From the NCBI GenBank assembly GCA_963205275.1, contig CAUJIH010000011.1:1-64000 (forward strand): a stretch of 64,000 nucleotides of DNA, read 5' to 3'. Of this stretch, positions 18,066 through 26,667 are shown one piece after another. The notes below the pieces were generated by a model. It saw only the letters and a list, made by a program, of their open reading frames with translations, was not told the DNA's origin and did no database searches. Every line of letters begins with the position of its first letter. Position 1 is the first letter of the stretch. Source of the DNA: Verrucomicrobiota bacterium (GTDB lineage: Bacteria > Verrucomicrobiota > Verrucomicrobiia > Verrucomicrobiales > DEV007). A program made the translations under genes and the position numbers.

Positions 18066-18230
18066 ATGATCTATTCAAACTTCGACTCAAGGACCAAGGG
18101 AACTTTGGCAATCCCAGCCGAGCGGCTTCGCTCACTGCGTGAACTGGAAGCCCGCATTCGTCTGAAACGCGATATTCGCAAGCGACTGCGTATGTCGGGC
18201 AAGTCTCGCAAGTCTTTGGCGCTACCCTGA
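18066..18230 (+). CDS. Possible small basic protein (54 residues)
   Basis: An ATG-TGA frame too short for the ORF track encodes 54 residues, with a strongly basic, helix-prone middle (AERLRSLRELEARIRLKRDI then RKRLRMSGKSRKSLALP). It lies in the roughly 400-bp gap between two minus-strand phosphatase genes. No clear ribosome-binding site precedes it, and longer frames on both strands cover the same bases (17891-18142 plus, 17914-18243 minus), so coding is uncertain. The regular Arg/Glu/Leu heptad-like pattern is the only reason to list it; I do not recognise a family. Confidence 0.25.
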   Translation: MIYSNFDSRTKGTLAIPAERLRSLRELEARIRLKRDIRKRLRMSGKSRKSLALP

Positions 18231-18239
18231 GTGCCTGAG

Positions 18240-19916
18240 TCAAAAGGAGCTGAAGTCGATTACCTCAGGCAGTGCATTTCCTACCGCCCCATTCGGTGGC
18301 TGAATGCGCAGGATGCTCGTGATCGTCGGAGCGATGTCCTCCATGTGAACGGTCCGAAAGCACTTGCCTCCCTTTTTTACTCCCCAGCCGATCCACAGAT
18401 TCGGAATTTTAGAATCATAGGGATTCCAATCGCGGTGCGTCGTCCCCTGCGACTTGAGTGAGAGACTATTCGGATAGAGGATGAAAATGATGCGCCCGCT
18501 GCGCTCCTGATTGTACCCATTGACGATTTTCGTACGGATGACTTCGGGAATCGCCGCGTCTCCGACGTGATACATGTCCACCACATGCTCGATCAGAGGA
18601 TTTCGACGCAACTGCTGCATACAGATCTCGGTCATTTTTTCCTCATCGATTTTATTGTCTCGGATGAGAGCGTAGTTGTAATACAGTTCCGAATCGCTCG
18701 TCACTTTTGCGATCAGCTTATCTACGCCGAACTCTGTCTTCAGAAGCTTGTTCAAGTTGCTCGCAATCTCGTTACCGGAAGCAGTGTTGACCTGCAGTTT
18801 ATGCTGCTTCAAGAAAGAGGTATTGTGATTTCCCCCGTGATCTGCCGTCAAGAATAGCGTATATTGCCCCTTGCCAATCTGTTCATCGAGGTAGCTGAAG
18901 AAGCTAGCAAAATCGCGGTCCAAGCGCAGAAAGACGTCCTCTGTCTCGATAGCGTTTGGACCGAACTGGTGAGAAACCGAGTCCGTGCAGGGTAGATTGA
19001 TCGTCAGCATGTCGGTTTCTCCTCGCTGCCCCAGTTTTTCATTGGCGATCACTGCTTTCGCAAAATCTAGGACCAGCGAATTACCGAAAGGGGTATTGTA
19101 GAAGATCGTAAAATCGTCTGAACTGTGCAATTCTGACAGTTTGATCGGGAAAACCGGTTTCTCCTGTCCTTTGTACGCCTTTTCCCACGGGGAATCATCC
19201 GGCGAACTCTGGAGGTAGGTCTCGATGGGATAGAGCGTGTTCCATTCTCCACTGAGAACTTTCTTCACTCGACCTTCTGCGTTGAAATCCTGTACCCACT
19301 TCGGAAGTTCCTTCATGTAATACGTGCTACTGATCCAGTTTCCCTCCTTTTTCTCCAGCCAATAGGCGGCATCGGCTGCGTGACCCGCAGGCAGGATGGC
19401 TGCGCGATCCTTCAGCGAGACCCCGATGACCTTGGCACGGAAATTGGTTGCCAGCTTCAGTTGGTCTCCGATGGTATCGGCCAGCATGAAGTGAGGAGAC
19501 ATTTTCCCGGCTTCGCTCGTTGTGCCGACAGAATCGACATTCTCGTCGGAGACGGCGTTGCTCTGCGCTCCAGTAGAATTGAAAATCAACTCATTCGAGG
19601 TAATCCCATGAACGGCCGGAACGGTCCCGGTAAAGACCGTCGCATGCCCTACCGCAGTGATCGAAGGGATGTGATTAATGTAGGTATTCTCAAAGGAATA
19701 TCCGTCGTTGATCAGGCGTTTGAAGCCACCTTCACCGTAGCGGTCATAATAGCGATAGAGGTAATCCCATCGCATCTGATCGACCGCGATTCCCACGACC
19801 AGCTTGGGTCGCCTGAGCTTGCTCGCTTCCTGTTTTCCCTGTTCTTGTCCCCGTCCGAGTGCACAACCGAGGATCATCGTCGTCACTCCCAAAATAACCA
19901 ATACAGTCTGTCTCAT
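18240..19916 (-). CDS. Secreted alkaline phosphatase, PafA-like (type I phosphodiesterase/nucleotide pyrophosphatase superfamily)
   Basis: A 558-residue alkaline phosphatase superfamily protein with a signal peptide (ILGVTTMILGCALGRG). The first metal Asp is in GIAVDQMRWDYLYR. The nucleophile Thr is in the ITAVGHATVFTG segment, as in the PafA group. The later metal-binding blocks appear as LPCTDSVSHQFGP and TADHGG, with a C-terminal H in THRDWNPYD. It should hydrolyse phosphate monoesters outside the cell. PafA-type enzymes are typical of Bacteroidota and PVC bacteria. The gene ends 10 bp beyond a possible small ORF and is transcribed away from the secreted dehydrogenase pair, so 19,917-20,187 is a shared divergent control region. 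Confidence 0.88.
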   Translation of the reverse strand: MRQTVLVILGVTTMILGCALGRGQEQGKQEASKLRRPKLVVGIAVDQMRWDYLYRYYDRYGEGGFKRLINDGYSFENTYINHIPSITAVGHATVFTGTVPAVHGITSNELIFNSTGAQSNAVSDENVDSVGTTSEAGKMSPHFMLADTIGDQLKLATNFRAKVIGVSLKDRAAILPAGHAADAAYWLEKKEGNWISSTYYMKELPKWVQDFNAEGRVKKVLSGEWNTLYPIETYLQSSPDDSPWEKAYKGQEKPVFPIKLSELHSSDDFTIFYNTPFGNSLVLDFAKAVIANEKLGQRGETDMLTINLPCTDSVSHQFGPNAIETEDVFLRLDRDFASFFSYLDEQIGKGQYTLFLTADHGGNHNTSFLKQHKLQVNTASGNEIASNLNKLLKTEFGVDKLIAKVTSDSELYYNYALIRDNKIDEEKMTEICMQQLRRNPLIEHVVDMYHVGDAAIPEVIRTKIVNGYNQERSGRIIFILYPNSLSLKSQGTTHRDWNPYDSKIPNLWIGWGVKKGGKCFRTVHMEDIAPTITSILRIQPPNGAVGNALPEVIDFSSF

Positions 19917-20038
19917 AAGTGTTGCGTGGGCTTTCGTCGCTTCCTGAGCGATGGATCCAGTGGCGGAGGCAAGGGAGTGGAAACAACATTTTCAGATTGT
20001 GTTTACTGCAAAAATTACCCCCTAACAATCAATTTTGG

Positions 20039-20048
20039 ATCACGTGAT
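20039..20048. promoter_or_regulatory. Palindrome in divergent AT-rich intergenic region
   Basis: ATCACGTGAT is a perfect 10-bp palindrome in the AT-rich gap (about 19,917-20,187) between the divergent alkaline phosphatase and secreted-protein genes. A dimeric regulator site is a reasonable guess; nothing identifies the regulator. Confidence 0.35.
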
Positions 20049-20187
20049 TTTTACAATTTTTTGAGAAACGGATCTTCGGAATGCGATCCTGGTGCCCTCA
20101 GCGTATTTGCGTACTTTTCTCAGCCTTCCGGATAGAACACCATAGGATTCAGTTTTGAATACCATCGCCCCCCTTATCGGAAAGTAC

Positions 20188-20874
20188 ATGCGCCTGTTGC
20201 TGGCCATCGCCTGTCTTCTCATAGCAATGCCTCTAATCCAAGGAGAACCAAGCGAAAACTCCAAACAGCGAGCGGAGGAACGCTATCCTCAAGTATTTCG
20301 AACCTTCATGCCTGAAGCGGGTCCTTCCGCCTTCGCGGTGCAGCTTTCTCCGAATCTGGGACTCTGCTACGATCCGCTTCGCGGTGGCGTGAACCAGATA
20401 TGGAGGGGAAGGGTCGATCTAACACCGACGAATCTGGCGAAGATCAATCAGGTCGCGATGGTGCCTGAAGCTGTATTTTATGAGGAGCGGCTGGTGCAAC
20501 CGCTGCACCTAGGTGCAATCGATGCACCGGTGGAGCGACGTTTCAAAGGATACCGTTACGAGAAAGACGTCGTCATTTTCGAATACACGATTAATGGCCA
20601 TTTGATCAGTGAGTCTCTAAGGATGACCTCCGACGGCTCGAGCGTAGAGCGAATCTTTCGGCTTCCCAAGGACGGCGGCGAAGCCTTTTTGCCTGTTGAA
20701 CCGCAATCGAAATCCAAAGTCTCGATAGAAGGAGGCAGTGAACAATCCTCTGGGCTATGGACTTTTCCCGCTGGGGGCGAAATTCGGATGTTCATTCGCC
20801 CTCGGGACGTGATCATCAGCCATCTGCCCGTAAAGCGCCGTACATCTTCTCCCCTTGCCCATTCCTGCTCGTGA
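20188..20874 (+). CDS. Secreted protein of unknown function coupled to the dehydrogenase
   Basis: A 228-residue protein with a signal peptide (MRLLLAIACLLIAMPLIQG). The tracked frame starts earlier with TTG at 20155, but the ATG at 20188 puts the signal sequence at the N-terminus, so I use it. The mature part contains FAVQLSPNLGLCYDPLRGGVNQIWRG and many beta-strand-like stretches; the single Cys-containing segment does not match a haem motif. I do not recognise a family. The stop overlaps the next start as GTGA, so the two products are probably made in fixed ratio and may work together in the periplasm, for example as an accessory or substrate-binding part of the dehydrogenase. Confidence 0.7.
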   Translation: MRLLLAIACLLIAMPLIQGEPSENSKQRAEERYPQVFRTFMPEAGPSAFAVQLSPNLGLCYDPLRGGVNQIWRGRVDLTPTNLAKINQVAMVPEAVFYEERLVQPLHLGAIDAPVERRFKGYRYEKDVVIFEYTINGHLISESLRMTSDGSSVERIFRLPKDGGEAFLPVEPQSKSKVSIEGGSEQSSGLWTFPAGGEIRMFIRPRDVIISHLPVKRRTSSPLAHSCS

Positions 20875-22850
20875 GTGCGACCTCCTCTTTCATTCCCTAC
20901 ATTTCGCTCGCTTTCGTTTTCGCGGTTGTGCCCCTCTGCTCCGGAGAAGACTCTGGGAATTCCTATGAAATCGAGGAAATTCATCTACCTCAAGACATGA
21001 ATCCTGAAATCTCAGGAGTTGCCTTTACACCGAGAGGGAGGCTCGTAGTGACGAATCGCCACGGAGATGTCTGGTTCACCGATCATCCGAGCGAAGGTCC
21101 GTGGCACCGTTATGCCTTCGGACTTCATGAACCTGTCGGTATTCTCGCCGTATCGGATCGAGAAATCTACGTCACCCAGCGTCCGGAACTCACGCGCTTG
21201 CTCGATACTGATGGCGACGGAGTCGCAGATCGCTACGAGACGGTCAACGACGACTGGTGCATGACGGACAACTGGCACGAATTCACTTTTGGACTGCATC
21301 GTGACAAGAAGGGGAATTTTCTTCTCGCTGTGGGGATGCCGGACATGGCTGGTCCCTTCAACTCCCGATATCCGCGCCTGCCGCTCAGCGAGGTCAAAGT
21401 TCAGAAAGAGCAGAAGCCCTCGCTAGGGAGCTATCAAGGCTGGGTTCTGAGCATCTCTCCGGAGGGAAAAATGATTCCGGTCGCCAGTGGATTTCGTCAG
21501 CCTGCGGGGATAGGAATCAGCCCAGATGACGAAGTGTTCGTGACTGATCAGCAGGGGGATTATATCGCGACCAGCACTCTAGCTCATATCAAACCCGGTG
21601 GATTTTACGGCTATCCAGCCTCGCTGAAGTGGAGGGAAGATTACCGCGGGCCAATTCCCGATATCGAAACGCTGGCAGCCATGCGTATCCCGGAATCGGT
21701 CTCACTGCCTCACGGCGCTCTGGGCGGAAGCCCCGGAGAACCGATCTGGGACACGACAGGAGGAAAGTTTGGTCCCTTTGAGGGGCAAGTCTTTATCGGG
21801 GACTTCACGAAGCTCATTAGTCGCGTTTTCCTCGAAAAAGTGGCCGGAGAATATCAAGGAGCCGCCTTCCCGTTCATCCGCGATGCCGTGGGATTGGAAG
21901 CCATTCAGGCCAATAGTGGAGCGAATAATCTGACCATTCCGGCGGGAAAAGAAGGGCTGAAATACTTTCGCGACACGCCTCCGCGTTCCGGGACTCCATT
22001 GAGGCCTGGGAACATGCGCATGGTTTTCGCTCCTGACGGCAGTCTCTATAGTGGACAAACGACGCGAGGCTGGGGAAAAGGCGATGGGCTGCAGCGCATC
22101 GTCTGGAGCGGACGCGATCCGGTGGAAATAGAGGCCATCCGACTGACCAAAGACGGCTTTGACATCTCTTTCACTACCGAGATGGATGCAGCAAAGCTGG
22201 CCGCTGAGGAGACGTGGAAGCTAAGTCGATTTCGCTACCTATATCTTCCGGGTGGTTCTTATCGGGTGGATGTAACAGATTGTCGGATCACCTCGATTCA
22301 TCCAGCGGCGGATGGTCGAAGGGTTTCTTTGAAAATCGAAGCACTTGACCCCGGATATATCTACGAATTCGAACCGTGGGAACTCGTCTCATCCACCGGG
22401 AAACCAGTGGAGAACCCTCTGGCCTTTTACACGCTCAATCGCCTACTCGACGGACGAAGGTTCGAAGGACCGCTGACTCGTGCTCTGCTAAAGGAAAAAC
22501 CGAGTAACAGCGAAATTAATCTGACTGCTGGGGCACAGGTGTACAGCGCCTTTTGCATGATTTGTCACCAGGCGGACGGACGAGGCGGGGCCCTGCCGGG
22601 ATCGGAAGCGAGTGCTGGCAGTGGAGTTGTATCGCTCGCTGCGGCGAATTTCCGTCAGCGTGGGCCGGACTCACCACTCGCGAAAAGTGACGAAGATTTA
22701 GTCCGCATCGTCACGCATGGCCCAGAGGGCAAACCCATGCCTCCTTTCGGTGGGGTGTTGAGTCAGGAGCAAATCCGCAATGTTATCGCCTACCTTCGCA
22801 GCGCCTTCGGAAAATCCGAGCCTTCCCCTGAGCAAAAATCTGTAAAATAA
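20871..22850 (+). CDS. Secreted beta-propeller dehydrogenase with C-terminal cytochrome c domain
   Basis: A protein of about 659 residues. I place the start at the GTG at 20871, which overlaps the previous stop (GTGA) and gives a clean signal peptide (SFIPYISLAFVFAVVPLCSG). The ATG-initiated frame at 20757 would bury that signal behind 38 residues. The body resembles sorbosone/glucose dehydrogenase-type propellers (GVAFTPRGRLVVTNRHGDVW; GFRQPAGIGISPDDEVFVTDQQGD). The C-terminal cytochrome c has CMICH near 562, GGALPG and MPPFGGVLSQEQIRNVIAYLR, which supplies the methionine ligand. It would oxidise a sugar or similar compound and pass electrons to haem c. The substrate is unknown and cofactor (PQQ or none) cannot be told. 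Confidence 0.82.
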   Translation: MSATSSFIPYISLAFVFAVVPLCSGEDSGNSYEIEEIHLPQDMNPEISGVAFTPRGRLVVTNRHGDVWFTDHPSEGPWHRYAFGLHEPVGILAVSDREIYVTQRPELTRLLDTDGDGVADRYETVNDDWCMTDNWHEFTFGLHRDKKGNFLLAVGMPDMAGPFNSRYPRLPLSEVKVQKEQKPSLGSYQGWVLSISPEGKMIPVASGFRQPAGIGISPDDEVFVTDQQGDYIATSTLAHIKPGGFYGYPASLKWREDYRGPIPDIETLAAMRIPESVSLPHGALGGSPGEPIWDTTGGKFGPFEGQVFIGDFTKLISRVFLEKVAGEYQGAAFPFIRDAVGLEAIQANSGANNLTIPAGKEGLKYFRDTPPRSGTPLRPGNMRMVFAPDGSLYSGQTTRGWGKGDGLQRIVWSGRDPVEIEAIRLTKDGFDISFTTEMDAAKLAAEETWKLSRFRYLYLPGGSYRVDVTDCRITSIHPAADGRRVSLKIEALDPGYIYEFEPWELVSSTGKPVENPLAFYTLNRLLDGRRFEGPLTRALLKEKPSNSEINLTAGAQVYSAFCMICHQADGRGGALPGSEASAGSGVVSLAAANFRQRGPDSPLAKSDEDLVRIVTHGPEGKPMPPFGGVLSQEQIRNVIAYLRSAFGKSEPSPEQKSVK

Positions 22851-22856
22851 GCTATC

Positions 22857-23831
22857 ATGTACTTCCGTATCCGCCTCCTCTCTGTCGTCGCCGGTCTCTC
22901 TCTCTGGATGACCTTCGGCCTTCTGTCTCATGCCGAGCCCGGAGAGAATGTGAAAGAGCCGCGCATCAACCACTTCATCGAGATGATGGAAGCCGGAAAA
23001 CATGCCTTCGGAGTCTTTTCTCATAATGTATCCGTCCGCACCGGCGCGGGAATGGCGAGTAGCGGTCTGGATTTCGTCATCGTCGATCTGGAACATTCAC
23101 CTTACGATCCGACCCGCTTGGAAGGCTATCTGCTGGGCATGATTGACAAAGCAGGAATCACGAAGAAGGGGCTCGTGCAGCCCACCACACCGATCATTCG
23201 AGTCCCTGCCGCCGGACGCGAGCACTTGCAGTTCGTGATCAAACAGGTGCTCGATCTCGGTCCCATGGGCATTCTTGTCCCCCACGTCGAAACAGCAGAA
23301 GATGCTCGCGCCATGGTGCAGGCGAGTCGCTTTCCTCAACTCAAAGGCGTTCCCGACTTTGCCCCGGAAGGCAAACGGGGCGTCGGATACGGTTGGGCCG
23401 CCCGCTATTGGGGACTCAGCGGGGGGGACTATGCCCGTCGAGCCGACCTCTGGCCGCTCGATCCGCAGGGCGAGCTAGTTCTCTGGGTGATGATCGAGAG
23501 CGTCCCCGCTGTAGAAAACTGCCGAGCCATCGCTGAGACTCCCGGAATTGGCGGACTCTTCGTCGGACCTTCGGATCTCGCGTTTTCAATGGGGGTACCG
23601 CTCGGAGATCCTTCGGTAGAAGTCGCAATTGAAACGGTGCTCACTGAAACGAAGGACACAGGTGTACGACTCGGCACACTCTGTGGAGCGAAGGAGGTCG
23701 AGCATCGACTGGAGCAGGGCTTCCACTTTCTCGCCGTCGGTGGTGATGGCGGGCCTTCTGGTTCTGTGCAGGAGGCTGTAAAACTCGGGCGATCTTTTAA
23801 GAAATCTTCCAGCGGCAAGTCGAACAAGTGA
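22857..23831 (+). CDS. HpcH/HpaI aldolase family protein with an N-terminal signal peptide
   Basis: A 324-residue protein starting 6 bp after the dehydrogenase stop. The core matches the HpcH/HpaI (2-oxo-acid aldolase/citrate-lyase-like) barrel: FVIVDLEHSPYD, LGPMGILVPHVETAEDAR, VMIESVPAVENCRAI and GGLFVGPSDLAFSMG. The family normally works in the cytoplasm on 2-keto-3-deoxy acids with a divalent metal. Here the first 27 residues (LLSVVAGLSLWMTFGLLSHAE) form a credible export signal before the conserved region begins, so the enzyme may act in the periplasm beside the secreted dehydrogenase. Family assignment is firm; location is inferred from the signal alone. Confidence 0.85.
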   Translation: MYFRIRLLSVVAGLSLWMTFGLLSHAEPGENVKEPRINHFIEMMEAGKHAFGVFSHNVSVRTGAGMASSGLDFVIVDLEHSPYDPTRLEGYLLGMIDKAGITKKGLVQPTTPIIRVPAAGREHLQFVIKQVLDLGPMGILVPHVETAEDARAMVQASRFPQLKGVPDFAPEGKRGVGYGWAARYWGLSGGDYARRADLWPLDPQGELVLWVMIESVPAVENCRAIAETPGIGGLFVGPSDLAFSMGVPLGDPSVEVAIETVLTETKDTGVRLGTLCGAKEVEHRLEQGFHFLAVGGDGGPSGSVQEAVKLGRSFKKSSSGKSNK

Positions 23832-23836
23832 GGGCA

Positions 23837-24259
23837 TCAGGCTCGCGGCCCGCTCAAATCATCTGCTAGCTCTGACAACTCCGTTAGCGCGGCGCGAATT
23901 CGATGAATCTTTGCAGCGGTATCCGAGTGAATCTCAGCAGCATTCAGCATGTCGAGTCCGAAGGCATCGGAGCCGGGGATGCACGCCAGTGTGAAATCGT
24001 GCCCCCTCAGATAGAGCTTCGCCTCCTCTGCCTGCACGAGGCTGAACACGCCAGAGTAAAACCAGGGCTTCGGATCCTCACCCGAGGGTCGGCGATGATT
24101 CAGAAGAAATCGCGCCCGGTGACAGGATGTGCGCAAGCGATGCGGATCTGCGAGGCCCAGAAAATCGAGGTAGGCTGCCGTATCCTTACGCAAGCACTCT
24201 CCCACGATCCAGCGCTCGTTAATTTTTCGTGCCCAATCGATGTCCCCTAAGTGTTTCAC
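23837..24259 (-). CDS. Hypothetical protein (DUF-like, 140 residues)
   Basis: A 140-residue soluble protein with a GTG start at 24259 and an in-frame stop just upstream. The translation looks protein-like, with a mixed helical content and Trp, His and Arg residues (GDIDWARKINERWIVGECLRK; LNHRRPSGEDPKPWFYSG). I recognise no domain. It converges on the aldolase gene, ending 5 bp from its stop. A plus-strand frame (23903-24250) overlaps it and looks like a shadow with biased composition. Real coding is likely but not certain. Confidence 0.5.
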   Translation of the reverse strand: MKHLGDIDWARKINERWIVGECLRKDTAAYLDFLGLADPHRLRTSCHRARFLLNHRRPSGEDPKPWFYSGVFSLVQAEEAKLYLRGHDFTLACIPGSDAFGLDMLNAAEIHSDTAAKIHRIRAALTELSELADDLSGPRA

Positions 24260-24404
24260 TGATATGGCAATTCATCAGCGCTTCGCCGAGAATCAGCAAG
24301 TGATATTCGCGAGCGATCAGGGGACGACAATCTCTTCGAGTCAGTTCAACTTGCCAAACCGCTTTCGCATGGCTATAAAGTGATCGTCGGTTCTACTCAT
24401 TTTT

Positions 24405-25010
24405 ATGCAGGCATTCTGGCAGTACTTTTCGCCCTTGTGGCGAGCGCTCAATCCAGAGCTACAGATCTTTTACGGGATCGGTATCATCGCCCTCGTGATT
24501 CTGCTTCTACAGTTACTGATCAGTTTTTTCTTGGGGGATTCCGATTCCTTTGATCTAGACGTCGATGGACATGGCGATGGGATGGGAGTTTTCTCTGTTC
24601 GTGGGGTCACGGCTTTCTTTATTGGATTCGGCTGGACGGGAGCGATCATCCTACGGGCAGGCCATTCCCTGGGGCTAGCCGTTCTAGGTGGTGCATTAGT
24701 TGGCATGGTTTTTATGGTGGCCATCTTTCTCATGATGCGATCCATGATGAAACTCCAGGCGAGCGGCACATTGAACTACGCCAACGCCGTTGGCGAAGTA
24801 GCTACCGTATATGTAACGATTCCAGCGGACACAAAAGCAGGCGGGCAGGTAGAGGTAATGATTCAGGGTCGTCTCATGACCGCAGAGGCAATTTATCGCG
24901 GTCCAGTCGCAATTTCTCCTGGCACAAAAGTCCAGGTGATTGATCGAGTCGGTTCTTCCACGCTCGTCGTCTCCCCGCTCAGTTCATCGTCCACACTCCC
25001 CACTCATTAA
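24405..25010 (+). CDS. NfeD/YuaF-like membrane protein, partner of flotillin
   Basis: A 201-residue membrane protein. Three hydrophobic segments are visible (about 22-45, 65-90 and 92-112), followed by a C-terminal domain from about 120 with the beta-rich OB-fold character of NfeD proteins (GEVATVYVTIPADTKAGGQV...VQVIDRVGSSTLVVSPL). NfeD-like proteins are encoded next to flotillin/SPFH proteins and are thought to assist membrane microdomain assembly; the flotillin gene follows 20 bp downstream, which confirms the pairing. An acidic patch (DSDSFDLDVDGHGDG) sits between TM1 and TM2. No protease domain is present, so this is a short form. Confidence 0.78.
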   Translation: MQAFWQYFSPLWRALNPELQIFYGIGIIALVILLLQLLISFFLGDSDSFDLDVDGHGDGMGVFSVRGVTAFFIGFGWTGAIILRAGHSLGLAVLGGALVGMVFMVAIFLMMRSMMKLQASGTLNYANAVGEVATVYVTIPADTKAGGQVEVMIQGRLMTAEAIYRGPVAISPGTKVQVIDRVGSSTLVVSPLSSSSTLPTH

Positions 25011-25030
25011 CCCTCCCCTCGCTCCCTATT

Positions 25031-26497
25031 ATGAATATTGAAATCCTCGTCCTCGTCGGTGCCGCAGCGGTCCTCATCTTTTCGATGATTCTGGCTCTAG
25101 CCTCCCGCTATAAAAAGTGCCCATCTGATCGCATCCTCGTCGTCTATGGAAAGGTCGGTTCCGGCAAGTCTGCGCAATGCTACCACGGCGGAGCGGCGTT
25201 CATCTGGCCGATCATTCAGGACTATCAGTATCTCAGCCTTACCCCATTGCCCATTGACATCAAGCTGGAGGGCGCGCTGTCCAAACAAAACATCCGGGTG
25301 AATACACCATCGACTTTTACCGTTGGGATCTCGACAGAACCCGGCGTGATGGAGAACGCCGCCGAGCGCCTGTTGGGGCTGACGCTCCAACACGTCAACG
25401 AGCTGGCGAAAGACATTATCTTTGGGCAAATGCGCGTGGTGATCGCCACGATGGATATCGAGGAAATCAATGCGGACCGTGACAAGCTGATCGCCAATAT
25501 TTCCACCGGGGTAGAGGTAGAACTCAAGAAAGTCGGCCTGCGACTAATCAACGTGAACGTCCAAGACATCACGGACGCCTCTGGCTACATCGATGCACTC
25601 GGGCAGGAAGCGGCCTCCAAGGCGATCGCCGAAGCTAAAATCAAAGTCGCCGAGGCGGACCGCGATGGAGAGATCGGTTCGGCAGCCGCTCAGCGAGATA
25701 AGAGAATTGCGGTATCGAATGCCAACGCGGAAGCGACACGGGGAGAGAACACGGCGGCAGTCGATATCGCCAATTCCAACGCTCAACGTCGCAGTGCCCA
25801 GGCCGAAGCAGATCGACTGGCAACAGCGGCGGAGAAAGTGGCAGAGGCCAAGGTGCTCGAAGAAGCCTACGCCGCCGAACAAAAGGCGGAGCAACAGCGT
25901 GCTGAGCGGGAGCGAGCGACGCAACACGCGAATATCGTCGTGCCCGCCGAGATCGCCAAAGAGCGTCAAATCGTGGAGGCAGATGCTGAAGCGGAGAAAG
26001 CACGCCGTATACAACAGGGGATGTCCGACGCCGTCCGATCAGAGAAACAGGCTGAAGCGGATGGGATCAAGTTCGTCCAGATTGCCGAAGCAGAGGGGAT
26101 CCGGGCCAAACTGCTGGCCGAAGCCGAAGGCGCACAGGCGGTGCTCACCGGTAAAGCGAAGGGTTTCAAAGATCTCGTCGAAAGCTGTTCCGGACCTCAG
26201 GGAGCGCAACAAATGCTGGTCACAGAACTGCTTCCCCAGCTTGTTCGCGAGCAAGTGCAGGCGATTTCTAACCTGCAGATCGACAAGATTACCGTCTGGG
26301 ATGGCGGTGCTGGAGCGAACGGAAAATCTTCTACAGCGAACTTCCTCTCCGGTTTTGGCTCGGTAGTTCCACCACTGCATGAACTTGCGAGGAACGCTGG
26401 CATTGAACTGCCGGAGTATCTCGGAAAGATGGCGGAGGAAGAGGTGAAATCTCCGCCCATTGTCGCTCCCATAGCACCACCGAAGAATGCAGAGTAA
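25031..26497 (+). CDS. Flotillin-like SPFH-domain protein
   Basis: A 488-residue flotillin. An N-terminal hydrophobic anchor (about 4-25) is followed by an SPFH domain (ILVVYGKVGSGKSAQCYHGG, FIWPIIQDYQYLSL, RLLGLTLQHVNELAKDIIFGQMR). A long Ala/Glu/Lys-rich coiled-coil stalk spans about 200-385 (EAKIKVAEADRDGEIGSAAA and similar repeats), and the C-terminal oligomerisation region ends near AGIELPEYLGKM. Flotillins form rings or scaffolds in the inner membrane and are tied to membrane fluidity and protein organisation. It is the second gene of an NfeD-flotillin pair. The GKVGSGKS stretch looks like a P-loop but is a conserved part of the SPFH region of this family, not an ATP site. Confidence 0.92.
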   Translation: MNIEILVLVGAAAVLIFSMILALASRYKKCPSDRILVVYGKVGSGKSAQCYHGGAAFIWPIIQDYQYLSLTPLPIDIKLEGALSKQNIRVNTPSTFTVGISTEPGVMENAAERLLGLTLQHVNELAKDIIFGQMRVVIATMDIEEINADRDKLIANISTGVEVELKKVGLRLINVNVQDITDASGYIDALGQEAASKAIAEAKIKVAEADRDGEIGSAAAQRDKRIAVSNANAEATRGENTAAVDIANSNAQRRSAQAEADRLATAAEKVAEAKVLEEAYAAEQKAEQQRAERERATQHANIVVPAEIAKERQIVEADAEAEKARRIQQGMSDAVRSEKQAEADGIKFVQIAEAEGIRAKLLAEAEGAQAVLTGKAKGFKDLVESCSGPQGAQQMLVTELLPQLVREQVQAISNLQIDKITVWDGGAGANGKSSTANFLSGFGSVVPPLHELARNAGIELPEYLGKMAEEEVKSPPIVAPIAPPKNAE

Positions 26498-26518
26498 TCC
26501 TCAACACATCGCTCTCCA

Positions 26519-26538
26519 CGCTCGAGACGCATCGAGCG
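26519..26538. other. Hairpin after the flotillin gene
   Basis: CGCTCGA, loop GACGCA and TCGAGCG form a perfect 7-bp stem 22 bp after the flotillin stop. No T-run follows. It may contribute to transcript ending in the 170-bp gap between this gene and a convergent one. Confidence 0.35.
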
Positions 26539-26667
26539 CTTGAGGGATCGGATGATCTTGCTCCCAGATCGAATAGTAGATGGATACCGCCGAGTCTCCA
26601 ACACCTCTCGACCGCACCGGGTCCCAAGGACTGCGATGGTGATTCGGGCTCAGTGCCCATCTGTGAG

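Noticed and set aside
17891-18243. 83-residue plus and 109-residue minus frames between phosphatase genes
   Set aside because: Both overlap each other and have no recognisable features; the 54-residue frame is slightly more protein-like and is listed instead at low confidence.
23903-24250. 115-residue plus-strand frame opposite the 23837-24259 gene
   Set aside because: The minus-strand frame has the better amino-acid pattern and convergent spacing.
25139-25190. Walker A-like GKVGSGKS in the flotillin
   Set aside because: It falls in the conserved SPFH region and the protein has no other ATPase motif.
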